60,000 nt of DNA from Hydractinia symbiolongicarpus (GCF_029227915.1 NC_079882.1:5086001-5146000); one strand, 5' to 3'. Counted from the first letter of the stretch, positions 1 through 12,440 are shown. Numbers and translations: made by a program. Notes: a model not told the origin generated them from the sequence alone.

Positions 1-575
1 AACTATTTCTTTCTTTGGAATTGAAGCTGGTGTCATACAGAAATTCATTCCTTTTGATAGAAGGTTTGTTTCTTCAGTCGTGAGTTGTCTGTTGGAGAGT
101 TTGACAATCCATTTGCTCTTTTCTATCATCATTGAATCTGTCATTGATTTTGTTGAACTTTTCTGTCTTTAACCGATCTCATTTCTTTTTCATACACGCT
201 ATGATGAATATTCTTCACCTGTTTATATTGGTCGATGGAAAGTCTCGATTTGATGGTGTTGTCAAGATCAAGTATTTTGCGATGTAGGGTGTTACGTGTT
301 ACGTGATTTAGGTGGATTCTTTCTTGCAACAACTGGCGCCTTGCGCGCTGTAAGATTTTCTTACTTCTTTCAGTCTTTACTCTGCAGGTAAGTCGAAGAT
401 CTTTAGGTGTTATTTCGTTGTGAAGACAACGTAGAGAAAACCGAAGATGGTTAGAGTATCGTGCGTATTTTATTCTTGATTTCTCTAGCGATCTGACTTC
501 TGCCAAGATGGATTCTCCATATTGCTGTTTGATATTATTGAAGATATTATTTCGGTTTGTCTGCTCAGTATTCAT
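1..575 (-). mobile_element. 5' part of a reverse-transcriptase retroelement ORF (Penelope-like or related), frame-broken and cut by the window edge
   Basis: An ORF of 144 codons runs leftward from an ATG at 575 to a stop near 141. It is Arg/Lys-rich and helical. It contains the block YARYSNHLRFSLRC followed by ERIHLNHVTRN, which I recognise as the region in front of the RT in retroelements common in cnidarian genomes. After the stop, reading resumes in another frame from about 151 to the window edge. That second part contains VKLSNRQLT and LLSKGMNFCMTP, which matches the conserved block just before the RT domain in the same elements. The two pieces lie in the expected order with a frame change between them, so this copy is either broken or uses a frameshift. 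The RT domain itself would lie beyond position 1. The family name is my judgement from motif memory; presence of an RT-type element is more certain than its class. Confidence 0.6.
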
Positions 576-1354
576 ATTACTGTGGAAAGTTTATCATTTC
601 TTGAACATGATAGTTTAGTAGGCGACGTATAAAAATATTAGTTACCTATCCAAAATTTAGTCACTTTTTGCCGATTTTTTTTAGCGATAAGGTACGCTTC
701 GCTATTTTTGTTGGCATTGATTTATCGTTGATAAAAAACTCTTTACCACATGTTTAGTTTCCCAGTAAATGTTTTATCTAATTAAAAATCGTTCTTTAAA
801 TCGTAAAATATTCGCAATCAAAGTTAAACATGCGTTAAGGTAATTTCTAGCATTCCATTTCGAATGCGTTCTATCGAGATGATTTGGTTTTATTGTTTTT
901 TTTGTGTGTGTTAGATTGTGACACGTTGAATGGTTCGGACGATTAAGGATAGCTGCAACGAAAGGTAGGTGGTAAAAGAAACCAATTTTTTTAAGATTAA
1001 GTCTATATAAATGTACAGATCTTTCTACATAACTTGCGTCCACTTGACTATAGTGTTTGACAGTAAAAATTCAAACCTTTTGATTTGCTTTTCAAGTTGT
1101 AGCTAGCGTATTTTTGGAATTACGTCTTCAATCATAATTTTCATTTTGGATGAACCCAGGCATGATGCAAGATTCGTGTTAACATTACTTCGATCTCTTG
1201 TATCGCGGTTAACGAAATTGATTCCCACCTCTCAATTTCGCAACAAGACAATCTTCAAAATTATTTCATGTCATTTTAAATATTTTATCGAACCTGAAAC
1301 ATGGATCTACATAAAGGCAGGTCTGGAAACCTGATCTTGCCGTGATAAATTCTA

Positions 1355-1965
1355 AAGGCCGGGGCAAATCGAGGCAAATTTTTGAGCACCATTACCCGTC
1401 AACATTTGTTGGTGAACATGTTGACTCGATTTGTTTTGGGTATCAACATGTTGACTAATAAAAAAAACCTCTAAAAATGTTGATTAACATTTATAAACGT
1501 TTTTATAAATGTTGATCAACATTGTTGATGAGTTTTGTATCTTGCTACGATTTGCTATAGCCATCAACATTTCTGGCAGCATTTTTCAGTATTTTCTAAT
1601 CATTTATTTGCAAATTCAGATGTTCTAACACGAATTTAAAAGTGTTTGCATAAAAATAAGGTCAAAACATAGATATTTATTCATTTTGAAAATGGCGGAA
1701 GTCACTGCTACAGTTAATTCTGCAACTACCACTGCTGGTAAACAAAAATTTAAATGGAACGATGAATTGGTGGAGACCAATGCCAGCAATAAACATACTG
1801 CAGCTTCCTTCTCCGCCATTTTGAAAAAAGAGAATGAATGAGCACGATTCGGTAGAACGTGGTTGCTCAAAATGTTGACGAGAATGTTGACGAGGGTATA
1901 GCAAATCGTATTTACATGTTGGTCAAAATGTTGGCCGAGAATGTTGATCGATTTGCCCCGGGCTT
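1355..1965. mobile_element. MITE-like element of about 610 bp with terminal inverted repeats
   Basis: The left end (1355-1372, AAGGCCGGGGCAAATCGA) is the reverse complement of the right end (1948-1965, TCGATTTGCCCCGGGCTT) at 17 of 18 positions. The inside is rich in copies of a TGTTGA-type word in both orientations (for example near 1397, 1445, 1477, 1507, 1869, 1916 and 1941), so the ends can fold extensively. A short Myb/SANT-like ORF sits in the middle (separate entry). The layout suggests an internally deleted derivative of a DNA transposon. I did not identify a clear target-site duplication. Confidence 0.6.
1692..1841 (+). pseudogene. 49-aa mini-ORF with a Myb/SANT-like start, inside the MITE
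   Basis: ATG at 1692 opens a 49-codon frame ending in TGA at 1839-1841. It is Ala/Thr-rich at the start and then reads KQKFKWNDELVE, which resembles the beginning of Myb/SANT-like (MADF-type) DNA-binding proteins encoded by PIF/Harbinger-type transposons. The rest of that domain (about 60 residues) is missing and is replaced by a short unrelated tail. The sequence around the ATG and around the stop forms an inner inverted repeat (1684-1699 against 1811-1827). I read this as the start codon region of a parent element's gene joined to its end by an internal deletion. A function as a peptide is unproven. Confidence 0.4.
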
Positions 1966-2479
1966 AAAGTCATCATCCAAGACGAACATGATATTTAGGA
2001 TTGAGCGAATACAACTTTAGAAGCTAGCTCGATTAGATTGCTATCCTGTCATCAGAAGAGTACAAAAACTCTGCTTGTTTCCTTGATAAGTTTGTGCAGA
2101 CTCTGAAACTATCACTGGAACAATGAAGTACATGTTGTTTTTCCATATGAAGTAAATCGCATTTGGGTTAGAGAAATGTCATGTGTTTGTTGCGGCTGCT
2201 TTACTGACAAATTTCTCCCCAACACCGCTTGTGGAGGTTGGCGCACTGCTAACCTTAAAGCATCATCGTGTCCCAGTCAAAAAACACTCCCCGAGATTAT
2301 TAAACATGTTGCAGCTGTCTACGACAGAACTGTGTATGTTGGTAAGGTTATTGACATGGATAATTCAGATGCACATATTCATTTTATCAACACAATGGCG
2401 GAATTAGACATACAACCGTGTTTCGTGTTCCACATTTTTCTGTCATAAATTAAGGTATATATTTTATACAATAATGAAT

Positions 2480-5032
2480 TACACTATACACTTATTAAGT
2501 GGGACTTCGGATAAACAGTATGCCCACTATATAATACGCCTTTCTTCGTCCCTTGAACTTCCTTACCCTCTTCAAGCAAAAGAACTTCGCTTAAGTGAGA
2601 CCCCGGATAAGTAGGACGTCCGCTAATTAGTACATTTTTTCCGTCCCTTGGAGCAAAAACTTCACTTGAGTGGAACATTTAATGGAATGACTTCATATTT
2701 TTCCAAGACTGAAGACATTGCAATGATTTGAAAGAAAAAAATTCTAAACAAAACAACTTTTCTCAAGTTCTTTTTGTGAAAGTTCAGTCATGTCGCAGCT
2801 AGGACAAAAAGGGAAGCTGACATCTACACCAATTACAGAAAAATACCGCATTCTTAAGCAATTTGACAGTGGCAAAAGTCTAACACTTGTCGCATAGAAT
2901 CATAAAATACTGAAACAAACCATTTCAAATTGACTGATAAACGAGTCAGTTGATTCAAATTTACTAACGAAAAAAGGAATAGATTCAGAACGTACGAACA
3001 CCTCGACGAAGCTTGCTACAAAGGGCTCGTAGATGCGAGTGCTCAGAAGATTCCTGTATCAGCCTCAGTTTTGAAAACTAAAGCTTCGTTTTTTGCAAAG
3101 GAGATGGGAAATGGCAGACAACAGTGCGTCAAACGACTGGCTAAATCGTTGGATAAAAGAAAAAACGTTTTAATTAAAACAATATAAATTTCATTTCGTT
3201 TTTTAAGTTCTTTTTTAACATATCTTCCTGTTCTTTAAACATTAACATACATGGACTTTCATGCCTTCCCGTCTCCTTGGTTTACCGTTCTTCCAGTCAC
3301 GTGAACCGTACATCCATAATATTTACTGGCTTATAGAAAATAAAAAGTTGTTTTTGCAAAACTTCCATTTTTTCGTTTAATTAAATGACCAACAATAGCC
3401 TTTTTCTGTCCATGAACAGAAACAGAAAGTTTGTCCCTTTTGTTATGTTGTTTCATATCTTTCAAATCTTTTTGTATTAGTGAAAACCCCCAAAACCCGC
3501 GAAATTCCACTCGTTTGTGAGAGAGAAACAGAGAAAGAAAACAACCTCGTTCCTAGGACATTTTGCCTTGATGATGAAGTTGATAGCGGCAAAAATTGTT
3601 GGGTACTCCGTAATAACGGTTCAGGGGCCACAGGACCCAGGGAACAAGGTTGAAAGAAAAAAATTGCATACATTGCAAAATGACATTAGAATTTTTTTTT
3701 TTAGTGGAAAAATACGTTCTAGAGATGCAGGGAATTAAAAGGATACAGTCAACTCCCCTAATCTGTTTTTTAGAGAAAGGAAATGATGTCACGAATGAAA
3801 TGAACGACCCTTGGAAAGAAACCACGCTCATGACAATGCTGAACAAATATGCGGAAGGCGACATTCACAACGCTGATGAGTTTGGATTGTTCTTCAAACC
3901 TTTTCCAAATAAACGCTTCATTTGAAAGATGAAAAATGTTCCGGAAGGAGGCACAGCAAAATCAGAGTAACTAGCCTAGCTGCGGTTCACATGTTCGTGA
4001 TAGGGAAATTGCAGAAGCCAAGATACTTTAAAGACTTAAAGCAAAAGCCATTTTGCTATCGAGGCCGGAAGAAAAGTTGAATGGATGCATAACTATTTAA
4101 AGAATGGCTCAGGGATCTTGACGAAAAATAGAAGACAGATGGTTGCAAAATCGCTCTCATCATTGACAACTGGACTGCTCACCCCGAAATTTGGGGATTA
4201 AAAGCTATTGATATTTTTTCCTCCCTCCTAACACAACACCAGCCCTTCAGCACATGGACTAGGAGTTATCCGTTCTTTGAAATCAAAGTACAGAGGAAAA
4301 GTGATCTAAAAGATGATTAAGGCGATTGATAACAAAAAAAAAAATTACCTGAAATTTCTCTGTTGGATGCAATGAAGTTGCTTGTGTTATGATGAGGTTG
4401 CAGAGAAGTTGATGACAACACATTAGCATCTGACGACCCGTTTCATGCACTTAATATTAATCCCCGTCAACTGAGTAAAAGGGATGGAAATTTCAGATTT
4501 GTCTACTGAAGATGTCGCTTCTTTCGATGACACAGTTCACGTAACTCAAGCTTTGTTGACCAAGATACCGAGCAGATTTTTAAGGAGCCAACTACATCTG
4601 AACTGCGCGATGTCATCGATGCCCTGCGGAATTACACCATGGTGATCGATACCCCAAAGGTAAAAATACAAGCTTCAACAATTGTTGAGAACGAAGTATT
4701 AACTCCATCTAAACAGACTAAATTAACTGACTTTTTCTCCGCTTAGGATTCATATAACTTTAGTCTTGTGTCTTTACTTTCTTGGTTTGAAGAAATATAG
4801 AAAGAAAAAAAATAAACACAATTACTTATGACCATATTATTTTAATTAAAAATTTACGAATCCCTCTAAGATCACTCTAAGTCTCTCAAAAAGTCTCTCG
4901 ATATCTGGGACAAATTGGGCTATTTGATAAAAAATACTTATAAGGAGATTCGCTTAAGTAGGACGCCCGTTAAGTATTACATTTTTACTTAGTTCCTTGA
5001 GTGTGCCACTTAACGAGACTATAGTGTATAAC
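2480..5032 (+). mobile_element. Degenerate pogo/Tigger-type DNA transposon
   Basis: The two ends are related inverted repeats: TACACTATA near 2480 and TATAGTGTA near 5020, each followed inward by a TTAAGTG-like word. Subterminal copies of a 'gtgggacttcggataa'-type word recur at about 2500 and 2595, and a diverged one in the other orientation near 4940. Between them lies a broken transposase gene on the + strand (separate entry). Length of about 2.55 kb and a flanking TA fit the Tc1/mariner superfamily. The element is clearly dead, with many stops and frame changes. Confidence 0.75.
2790..4746 (+). pseudogene. Broken pogo/Tigger transposase (CENP-B-like HTH, DDE core, C-terminal PIP box)
   Basis: The reading begins MSQLGQKGKLT at 2790 and continues in pieces. 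An N-terminal HTH (ITEKYRILKQF) comes first. A CENP-B-type HTH part follows near 2998-3170 (TYEHLDEACYKGLVDA). The DDE catalytic core starts near 3870 (NADEFGLFFK) and continues near 4150-4310 with IIDNWTAHPEIWGLKAIDI, a frame break over the usual LPPNTT segment, and VIRSLKSKYRGKVI. This order is diagnostic for pogo/Tigger transposases. The gene ends at TAG 4744-4746 with KQTKLTDFFSA. In-frame stops and frameshifts occur throughout, so it cannot make a full protein. The last residues form a consensus PCNA-interaction peptide, QxxLxxFF, a feature known from pogo transposase. Confidence 0.75.
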
Positions 5033-5263
5033 AAAGAAAGAAGAAGAAAAATTACCTTATTTTTAAGCACTGAACACAAATAATGTCAAAATAAAACTCT
5101 TTACTTATATTTTGTTGAATTTAAAGTAATTTTCGATCTCATCACCAACTGGTAGCCTTGAGGTGGAGCATTTGCTTCCAGTGCGGGAAGTGATGCCAGA
5201 GACTATAAAAGTGTGAATCTATCCTTTCTGCTTAGCGCTCAACATGAGAATAGGATTGATATC

Positions 5264-5551
5264 TTAAGGGGGATTTTCACGAAGCGAATTGAACGGCGAA
5301 CTGAATTGTATCTGAGCATGCGCAGTTTTGTTTATTTTGATTTTGCATCGAAATATTCGCTTCGCTGAAAAGTAGAAACAGCTCCTACTTTTTCGCGGCT
5401 AAAGGTTTTGCTGCTAGTTTTTGACCAATCAGAACGCGGTTAACTAATGTAAACAATGACTTTGGCGCCTAATTTATTTTGTTGTGAAAATTAAAAAGCG
5501 ATTTCGCCATCCAATTCGCCGTTCCATTCGCATCGTGAAAATCCCCCTTTA
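5264..5551. mobile_element. MITE of 288 bp with long terminal inverted repeats
   Basis: The left arm (about 5264-5305) begins AAGGGGGATTTTCACGA and the right arm (about 5508-5551) ends TCGTGAAAATCCCCCTTT. The arms stay complementary for roughly 35-40 bases with a few mismatches. The interior has no ORF of note. The size, long arms and lack of coding sequence are typical of a MITE. Confidence 0.7.
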
Positions 5552-8500
5552 GGCGGTAGTCTAGTTAAGCGATTGCTGTGCTTGCACGACTTTTGGTTAG
5601 ATTGGTTAGACATTCGAACTAAAAATATATTTTTTTAAAATCGAATATCGTGTAAACATTACAGGTTTTTACTGTAGCTACATCATAGAATTCTTTAAAA
5701 GATAAAAGTAAGTTTTGCTTATATTTTGCCCGCTATGACGTAAGTTCCAACCAATCACATTGTGCGATTTTCGGAAATATTGACGCCGCCCTTTTACCCG
5801 GGTAATAACGCAAAGTAATTCACGTCAGTAGGGTTTCCGCAATTTAAGAAAAATGGCCATACTGAAGAAAGCCAATTGTCATAATTTAAGGGGTGGGATC
5901 TAACTATCTATCCTTTTTTTCAGTCGGCATTTTTCCGCCGATGTATAATTATTTTTGCACCAAATTTAAAGAAGAAGCTCTATGGTTTTAATTTATGCTT
6001 CAGCACATTCATTATAAATGTCTTTATTTTAAGTATGATGCGTTATATGAGAGCTTTTTCGAAATCACGTTTTTTTATAAGAAACAAAAAAGGTTTTGTG
6101 TCTCAATGTTGTTTAGCATCTGTATATTATAGATTGTTGCATACTTGTTGTTATTTACCTGAAATGGTCAGATTTCTCTTCCGGGTAGATTGCCGGGCTT
6201 ACGACTGGCGTAAAGTATAAGCACATTTATTCCATGCCTTGAAAACCCATTTCTATTTTGCACAAGCATTAGGACAGATTGAGTTTTGCATGATCAAGCT
6301 GCGTTTAATTCAACAATAGTCTACAAAATATATCGAGACAGGGAGAAAAATTTCAAAGTTCTTCCTAGTTTTACGCAATTTGAACTTGTTAATATTTAAA
6401 ACGGACTTAGAGTTATTTGGTTAGATCCCAACTCTCAAAATGTGCTTGCAAACTCGCCCCGATGTGGATTATCTCTTTAATAACCCGTAACAGAAACACG
6501 AAATATTGAAAATGCGCACGAATATCAAATGCGTAAAATGGGTAAATTTAAAGGACGAGCGACGCGACGGGCGACCCTGTGGATTTTTCCACGGGTTAAC
6601 GACTTCTCTATAATAATAGCCGTCGTCTGTCTGTCTCTGCCCGGACACCCCGCTGAGTTATAAAATGATGTTTCGGAAACACGTATATAAATTGCGATAT
6701 ATTTTTATCCACTTTGTTGCGAAGGGCAAATAAAAAAGCTATTTTTAAGTTTCTATACCCAAGCCACCAAGGAATAGAATGAAGAAATAATAGAATAGAA
6801 ATGTTTTTATTTGTTTACGTCTTTATGTTACCAATTTAATAATGGCTTTCCAAACCGGTTAGTACTGTTCCATACAAAGCCCTGTTTTAACAAGCCGTAA
6901 ACCAATCAAACCATGGATTTTTTCATACTAACCGGTTTTTTGTATCAGACAGGTAATACGTGAAACGGACTTGTTAGAAATCACCACGAGAGCAATTTAA
7001 ACGATGCTGACCTGAACTACACATCTGTAAAGAAAATTCGCGAGTCGATGGTTTTCGACAACTTTTTAGAAAATGGCTGGAAAAATGTCATTGTCTTCAT
7101 ATTTTTATGAGAGGTTGTAGTCTTGATATATCCTGTATAATTAGTTGTGGGAACGAAATTTGAAATTTGCTACTTTTTCATAATATATTTTGTGCAAGTC
7201 TGCCATAAACTATGGCTTTTAGATGTTAAGAGATTTATTAAGTAAAACTTTTTACACAAAATTCTAAGAAAATCTTAAAATATCTCGATTTTAACTTAGT
7301 TTAGATCGTTTCGATCAATATAAAACGTGTTCACCGTTTCCCGCTCTTCGGTTATGGCGATAGGATTTCGCGCTTCACCATGTGTGTTTCGATTTTTAAG
7401 CCAATTATTTTTTACAATATAAAGAAACAGGGATATGACAAACTATTTATTTTGAGTATCAGCATTTTTTTTGCCATAATTCGGTCATTTTTTTCTACCA
7501 TCAGCTACCATCAGAACCAACTTAAAGATGAAACTTTAAATACAAAGTAGTCATTTTTATGTTTCTTAATCTCCTAAAAGCCTAATTATTGGTGAAACCT
7601 ACAATATTATCTATATGGAAATTAATACACGTTAAGGTTAACACCTGTTTAAGAAAAAATATATTTTGAAGGCTAAAGGAAAAAGTCACTGGGTTCGTAG
7701 TGTCATTAGCAAGGGCTGGAAAATACCATTCTTGTTTACACCAGAAAGTTAATAATAAGGCTTCTCTGTCTGTCATTAATGACAACGAGAATTCTACTGA
7801 AAGTTAATTTTAAAAGGTTTCGGCTCCTTAGTGAGCCCTGTTGCTAAGCGACTCGACTAACAAAAAATAGACTATAAATGAAGTTGAATAAATTAACTTA
7901 GTTTTAAAAGTAGACTAATTGGTGCACGTGACAACCCTTTACTAAATTGTTTACAACCTTTGTCATTTTCTCTGATAAGATCTTTTTATAAACCCACTGG
8001 AACGCCAGTAAATAAACACACCATCATCGCAACGGTGTGGCTAACATGACGACGTGAAAAATACAGGCTGTCGTGTGCAAAATTATCTAAACTTTCATTG
8101 TTCATGACCTTCAAATGTGTCTACAGTGATCTCAAAATTCGAGTGACTGCTCTGGTTACTTTGTTATGTTACTTTTACAACCAAGAATTATTTTATCAAA
8201 TCGTCTAATACTGCATTTAAAACAACAACAACAACAACATCAACATTAGAAAAAACCCACAACAGCAACAATAACAACAACAACTAATAAACACGCATTA
8301 ATTCGTAGACTGTCTTATTGATTCATTCTATAATTACGTTGTTTTTCTTACTATACACTTCTTATTTTTAACCCACTAATTGATGTATGTGACAACCCTG
8401 TTATTCTACATTCTTTTAGTGTTTGTAATTTTTACATCATCACAACAGTGTCGCGAGCCTGATGATGCAAAAAAAAAAAGTAATCAATATAGTGCCGAGT

Positions 8501-10798
8501 GCAATATAACGTGATATTTTCTATTTCTGCAGGAATTTTTGTTAGCTAGCTGACATACAAATTTGCGGTTTTTTAGGTGATACTTTTAATAAGAAGATTG
8601 AATTATGCTTTGATTGATCATCGAGGAGCTTTGACCTTCTTGACCACTATTATAATATGGTGAATAAAATAAAGAGCTAACATCTAGTGAGATTGTTAGG
8701 GATGCTTCCTAAAGATGGTCTTTGTAGTCTCCTTCGTCTGAATTTGGTAGTTTTGGTAAACTGAACTGCTCTATTCTACCTGACAATATCAGGATAAGGT
8801 CCACACGAAGAAAAGTAAACACATTTCTTGTACTACATTTTCTTAAGGTGCACTTTGTGTAGATAGCTCCGTGTTTGACAAGCATACGTTTTCATTGTAT
8901 TATTTTTTTTTTACTTGATTGTCACTTGACGATGAAAAAGCCTTGTGAAATTTGGTACTTAGCTAGTTAACTTTGTGCCCAGTTTGTACTGGTCTTCGTA
9001 GATATACATTCCTTAATATCTACTTTAAGTTTAGCATAGCATAAAAAACATACTCAATAATTCCGCCATGTTTGATAGTGAATGCTATATAAAATCCTTC
9101 GAGAAAAAAATATCTTATAATAACAAACCCAGGCCATCATCACCTGACCAGACTGGTCCGGAGCTACTTTCGAGGTTTGTCTTGAAGCGCTTTGGGGACA
9201 GGAAATGTTTATTTTTATACTTATGTCAATCTTCAGACTCTTTTGAGTCATTTCTGTTGCGCCTTTAAAATGTATTTTCATATGTGTTTTTTTTTCAGGA
9301 CTATTTACCCAAGTCCGATTTCCCAATGAAAAGTCCTCCCAGCAAATGTCACGAATAATTATCTATACTAATATCACTTTAAGTTCTAAATATGACTCAT
9401 TAGAAGGGCATGAACTGGTGTTGAATTAAATAATAGGATCTGTTTCTATTTATACCATAACACCATATCAGTAAAACATATTTCACACACCTACCTACGG
9501 TTAAAATGGCGCCCGTTGTTTTATTGAAACGGGCCCAAAGAATTTTCTAAAGTCTCCACCGAATTTTTTGTATACGCCCTTTTACAAGACTGGTGTAAGC
9601 CTGTAATGACAATCACATGTTTTTATAAGCAATCCAGTGACGGACTTTCTTGTATCTTTATCTTTGGGGTGCTTTAGAGAAAATTTTATGTGTGTTGAAT
9701 ACTGACAAGCACTATTAGAAAGGTCAAAATAGGAGTCCCCAAGTTAATGCTGGGTCAGTAAGAAATGAGTGTTAGCAACCAGCTAAGCAACTTGAAGGCC
9801 ACTTATGACCCCCCTCCCTTACCAACCTATAGCCTGACCGGGTTGTAATAAAAAAGAAACGAGTATATTTTAGCTTATTGTCATTGTTACAGATGTCTGT
9901 TTTATAGTTTCATTATAAATTTTGAATTACGAGAAACTCACAGTCATTCGTTTTCTTTCGTTTTACTAACGTCCTAGAAAGATGCAAGTTTTCGTTTTTT
10001 ATGTTGAAAGTGAAAAGCAAGAACGACATACACAGATGAAACATGAATAGACATTTCTTGAGCTGCTTTCTAAACAGACACGCCCCTTAGATTTTGATAA
10101 TTTGTCTCAGCATTTTGAAAGGTAATTGTATTTATATTAATTACGTTGGCATCTCAAGCTGTTGTTGTTGAGTCATATCAAATACCTGAGCGTCGATTTG
10201 CTAAAAATACAACTATTACTACCCTGTCTGTCTAAATTCAAAAGGCCTTGGTAAGAAAAACAAAAAGTATGAAAAACACTAATAAATATTGTTTCATTTC
10301 TTTTTATATTTGCGATTTAGATTCGTTTTTTTCTTCGTAATATATCTATATTCTAGTTTTTATAAGAAATTTCTATATGTATATACAATTAATTACAATC
10401 TAAAATCTATGTACAAGTTTACAACAAGAATAATAAGCCTCTCTTATTCAATTTGTTAGTGTGTTATAGTTAAACTTCATTTCTAAAATAATCGAGAAAA
10501 ACCTTTCTATCTAGAAGTATGCGAAAATGCATAAAATTGAGAAGCTTTGATAAAACGCTAGGAAATCGAATAAGTTTTAGACTATAGCCATAAGTTAAAT
10601 TGTTTGCATAATACTATAAATTATATACAGCTCAATGAATGTGTTTTTCCATGAACTTTTTCAGTTTCATAATGTTTTTCTTTATTTGGAATCCTCATAT
10701 TTCTGTGTACAGGGATCATGAGAGCAGCAACTGTAAAACTACTGTTGACAGTTTCTCAGGAAGATGACTGCTATGTCTTCTGGTGAACCTTTCCAGAT
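5552..10798. other. Intergenic stretch without a recognised gene
   Basis: No ORF in any frame shows a recognisable domain or codon pattern. It contains a 13-bp inverted repeat at 6852-6864 and 6926-6938 (AAACCGGTTAGTA), a GC-richer patch at 6550-6660 that may be an old repeat, an AAC-rich microsatellite at 8220-8290, and many A/T runs. The last part, 10260-10798, is 3' flank of the KLF gene, with a minus-strand AATAAA at about 10681-10686. Confidence 0.5.
8220..8290. repeat. AAC-rich microsatellite
   Basis: Short runs of AAC/ACA units, interrupted by TC and AGA steps, fill this stretch. Confidence 0.7.
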
Positions 10799-12440
10799 TT
10801 AACTGGTCTGATGGCGTTTCATATGAAGAGCCAAGTGATCAGAGCGGCTAAATGCTCTTTCACAGTGTCTGCATTTGAACGGACGAGCACCAGTGTGTTT
10901 TCGGTAATGACGCGTTAATTCGTCTGACCTTGCAAATTTCCATGTACATCCCTCCCATGAACATTTGTAAGGTTTTTCGCCGGTGTGAGTTCGAATATGA
11001 GCTTTTAAGTGTGACGACTTTGTGTAAACTTTTGTGCAACCTGGGTAATCGCATTTATGCACTCTTCTTTTTGCAGTTTCAACATTTTCTCTTTGAAGTT
11101 CCGTATTGTATGAGTGAGGAAAATAGTAGGGTAGATTTGTAGATTGCGCATAAAAAGCATTCTTGGCTGGAACAGCTGTTGTGCTGCTGACATAATTCAT
11201 ATTATAACCATTCTGTTGAAACAATATATTATCAACAGTAGTGTTGGGAATGTTTGTAGGTGAAACACACTGTCCCACGGAGGAAGGATAATATTGTGGT
11301 GATGTAGTACTGCAATATGTAGATGGAGAGAAGGTACACTTGGAGTTGGCTTGGCAGTGAGCTTCAGTTTCATGGATGCGAGTTTCGTGGAATGACGTTA
11401 TAATACATAATGGTTCTGTTTTCACAACAGGTTCATAAGCAGGACTGCACAAGGATGTTTGATCGAGCATGTCTCCATTTGTTGAAGAAGCATCGTGAAG
11501 AGATGACGAGTCACTATCACTTTCACTGAAAAATTCAACAACTTCGGAAACGCTGCGTCGTCTTTTTCGGCTGCGCGACATGAGATCTTGATTCTCCTCT
11601 AAGTACATGTCCATTTCTTTTAAAGTCTAAACAAAAAATGCATATACTTATTACTTTCAAGTCAGTAAAATTCAATCCTTGTAATCCCACTTTATAAATT
11701 CAGGTCTGTGTTTTGTTAACAAAATAATAATAAAAGCAAGGTAATTAGTCGTAATCTGTCTAAAGTGTATGCAATTAATTAATGCTTCCACTGTTTACTA
11801 GGTTACCACTAATGTTGCTGTGAAAATAAGATTTGTAAACACGAACAATTCTAAATCTTATTTTTAATAATAATCAGGTTTAGCTATGGGGTTATTATGA
11901 AAAGTAATTTTTACTGAAAACTTTTTTTTAAGAAATATTTCAAACGTTAATGTTGTGCAGTATTGTGTTTGTGAATGCTTTCTGTCAAAACTTGTTGCAA
12001 CTTATAAACAGAGTAGCTGAGTTTTTCTGTTATGTAAATGTCGACAGGTTTACGACAATAAACGAAGGATGGTTGTCGTTTGTTGTTGGAATATTTTTTA
12101 AACTTTTTTACATGTTATAACCCAAAAAGATTTTTCAAGCTTCAAAAAGTTTAAAAAAATATTGTTCTAAGCACTACCGGAGAAACACTATAGCAAGGCA
12201 ACAAAGGTTTAAATTCAACGAGAAATAAACGAAAATAAAATTTACCTCTCGCCAATCTTCGGAAAGATGCGGTTTCACCGAGATTGTTGCATTGACTTCT
12301 GTTGCTTGTGGAACATTTCCTTCAGGATCAATGCTAATTTGATCTTTTATTTGCCATGCAACTTCAGAAAAATTTGTCAAGTTCTGCAGCATTGAGGTGG
12401 CACCACCGTTCACTGGAATCATGGTTGAATTCTTCGTCAT
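10799..12440 (-). CDS. Kruppel-like factor (KLF) zinc-finger transcription factor, two coding exons
   Basis: Exon 1 is 12246-12440 (65 codons, ends GAG then GTAAA). The intron is 12245-11627, ending TTTGTTTAG. Exon 2 is 11626-10799, with TAA as stop. Both exons are phase 0 and give 340 aa. Three C2H2 fingers occupy about residues 255-338: [36 protein letters not shown] and [20 protein letters not shown], joined by TGEKPYK and TGARPFK linkers. This spacing and the extreme C-terminal position define KLFs, which bind CACC/GC-box promoters in the nucleus. A basic stretch RSRKRRR (about 83-89) may be a nuclear-localisation signal, followed by a Ser/Asp-rich acidic region. The middle is Ser/Thr/Tyr/Pro-rich and probably regulatory. 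Finger sequence is closest to the KLF1/2/4/5 type, but I cannot assign the orthologue. All three fingers lie in one exon. Confidence 0.93.

Noticed and set aside
3443-3925. Several overlapping ORFs of 70-100 aa
   Set aside because: They lie within the decayed pogo transposase; only the piece with NADEFGLFFK is part of the old coding frame.
8220-8290. Possible CRISPR-like or regulatory repeat
   Set aside because: It is a plain AAC microsatellite in animal DNA with no spacers or leader.
10860-11193. ORFs overlapping the KLF fingers in other frames
   Set aside because: They are shadows of the zinc-finger coding sequence.
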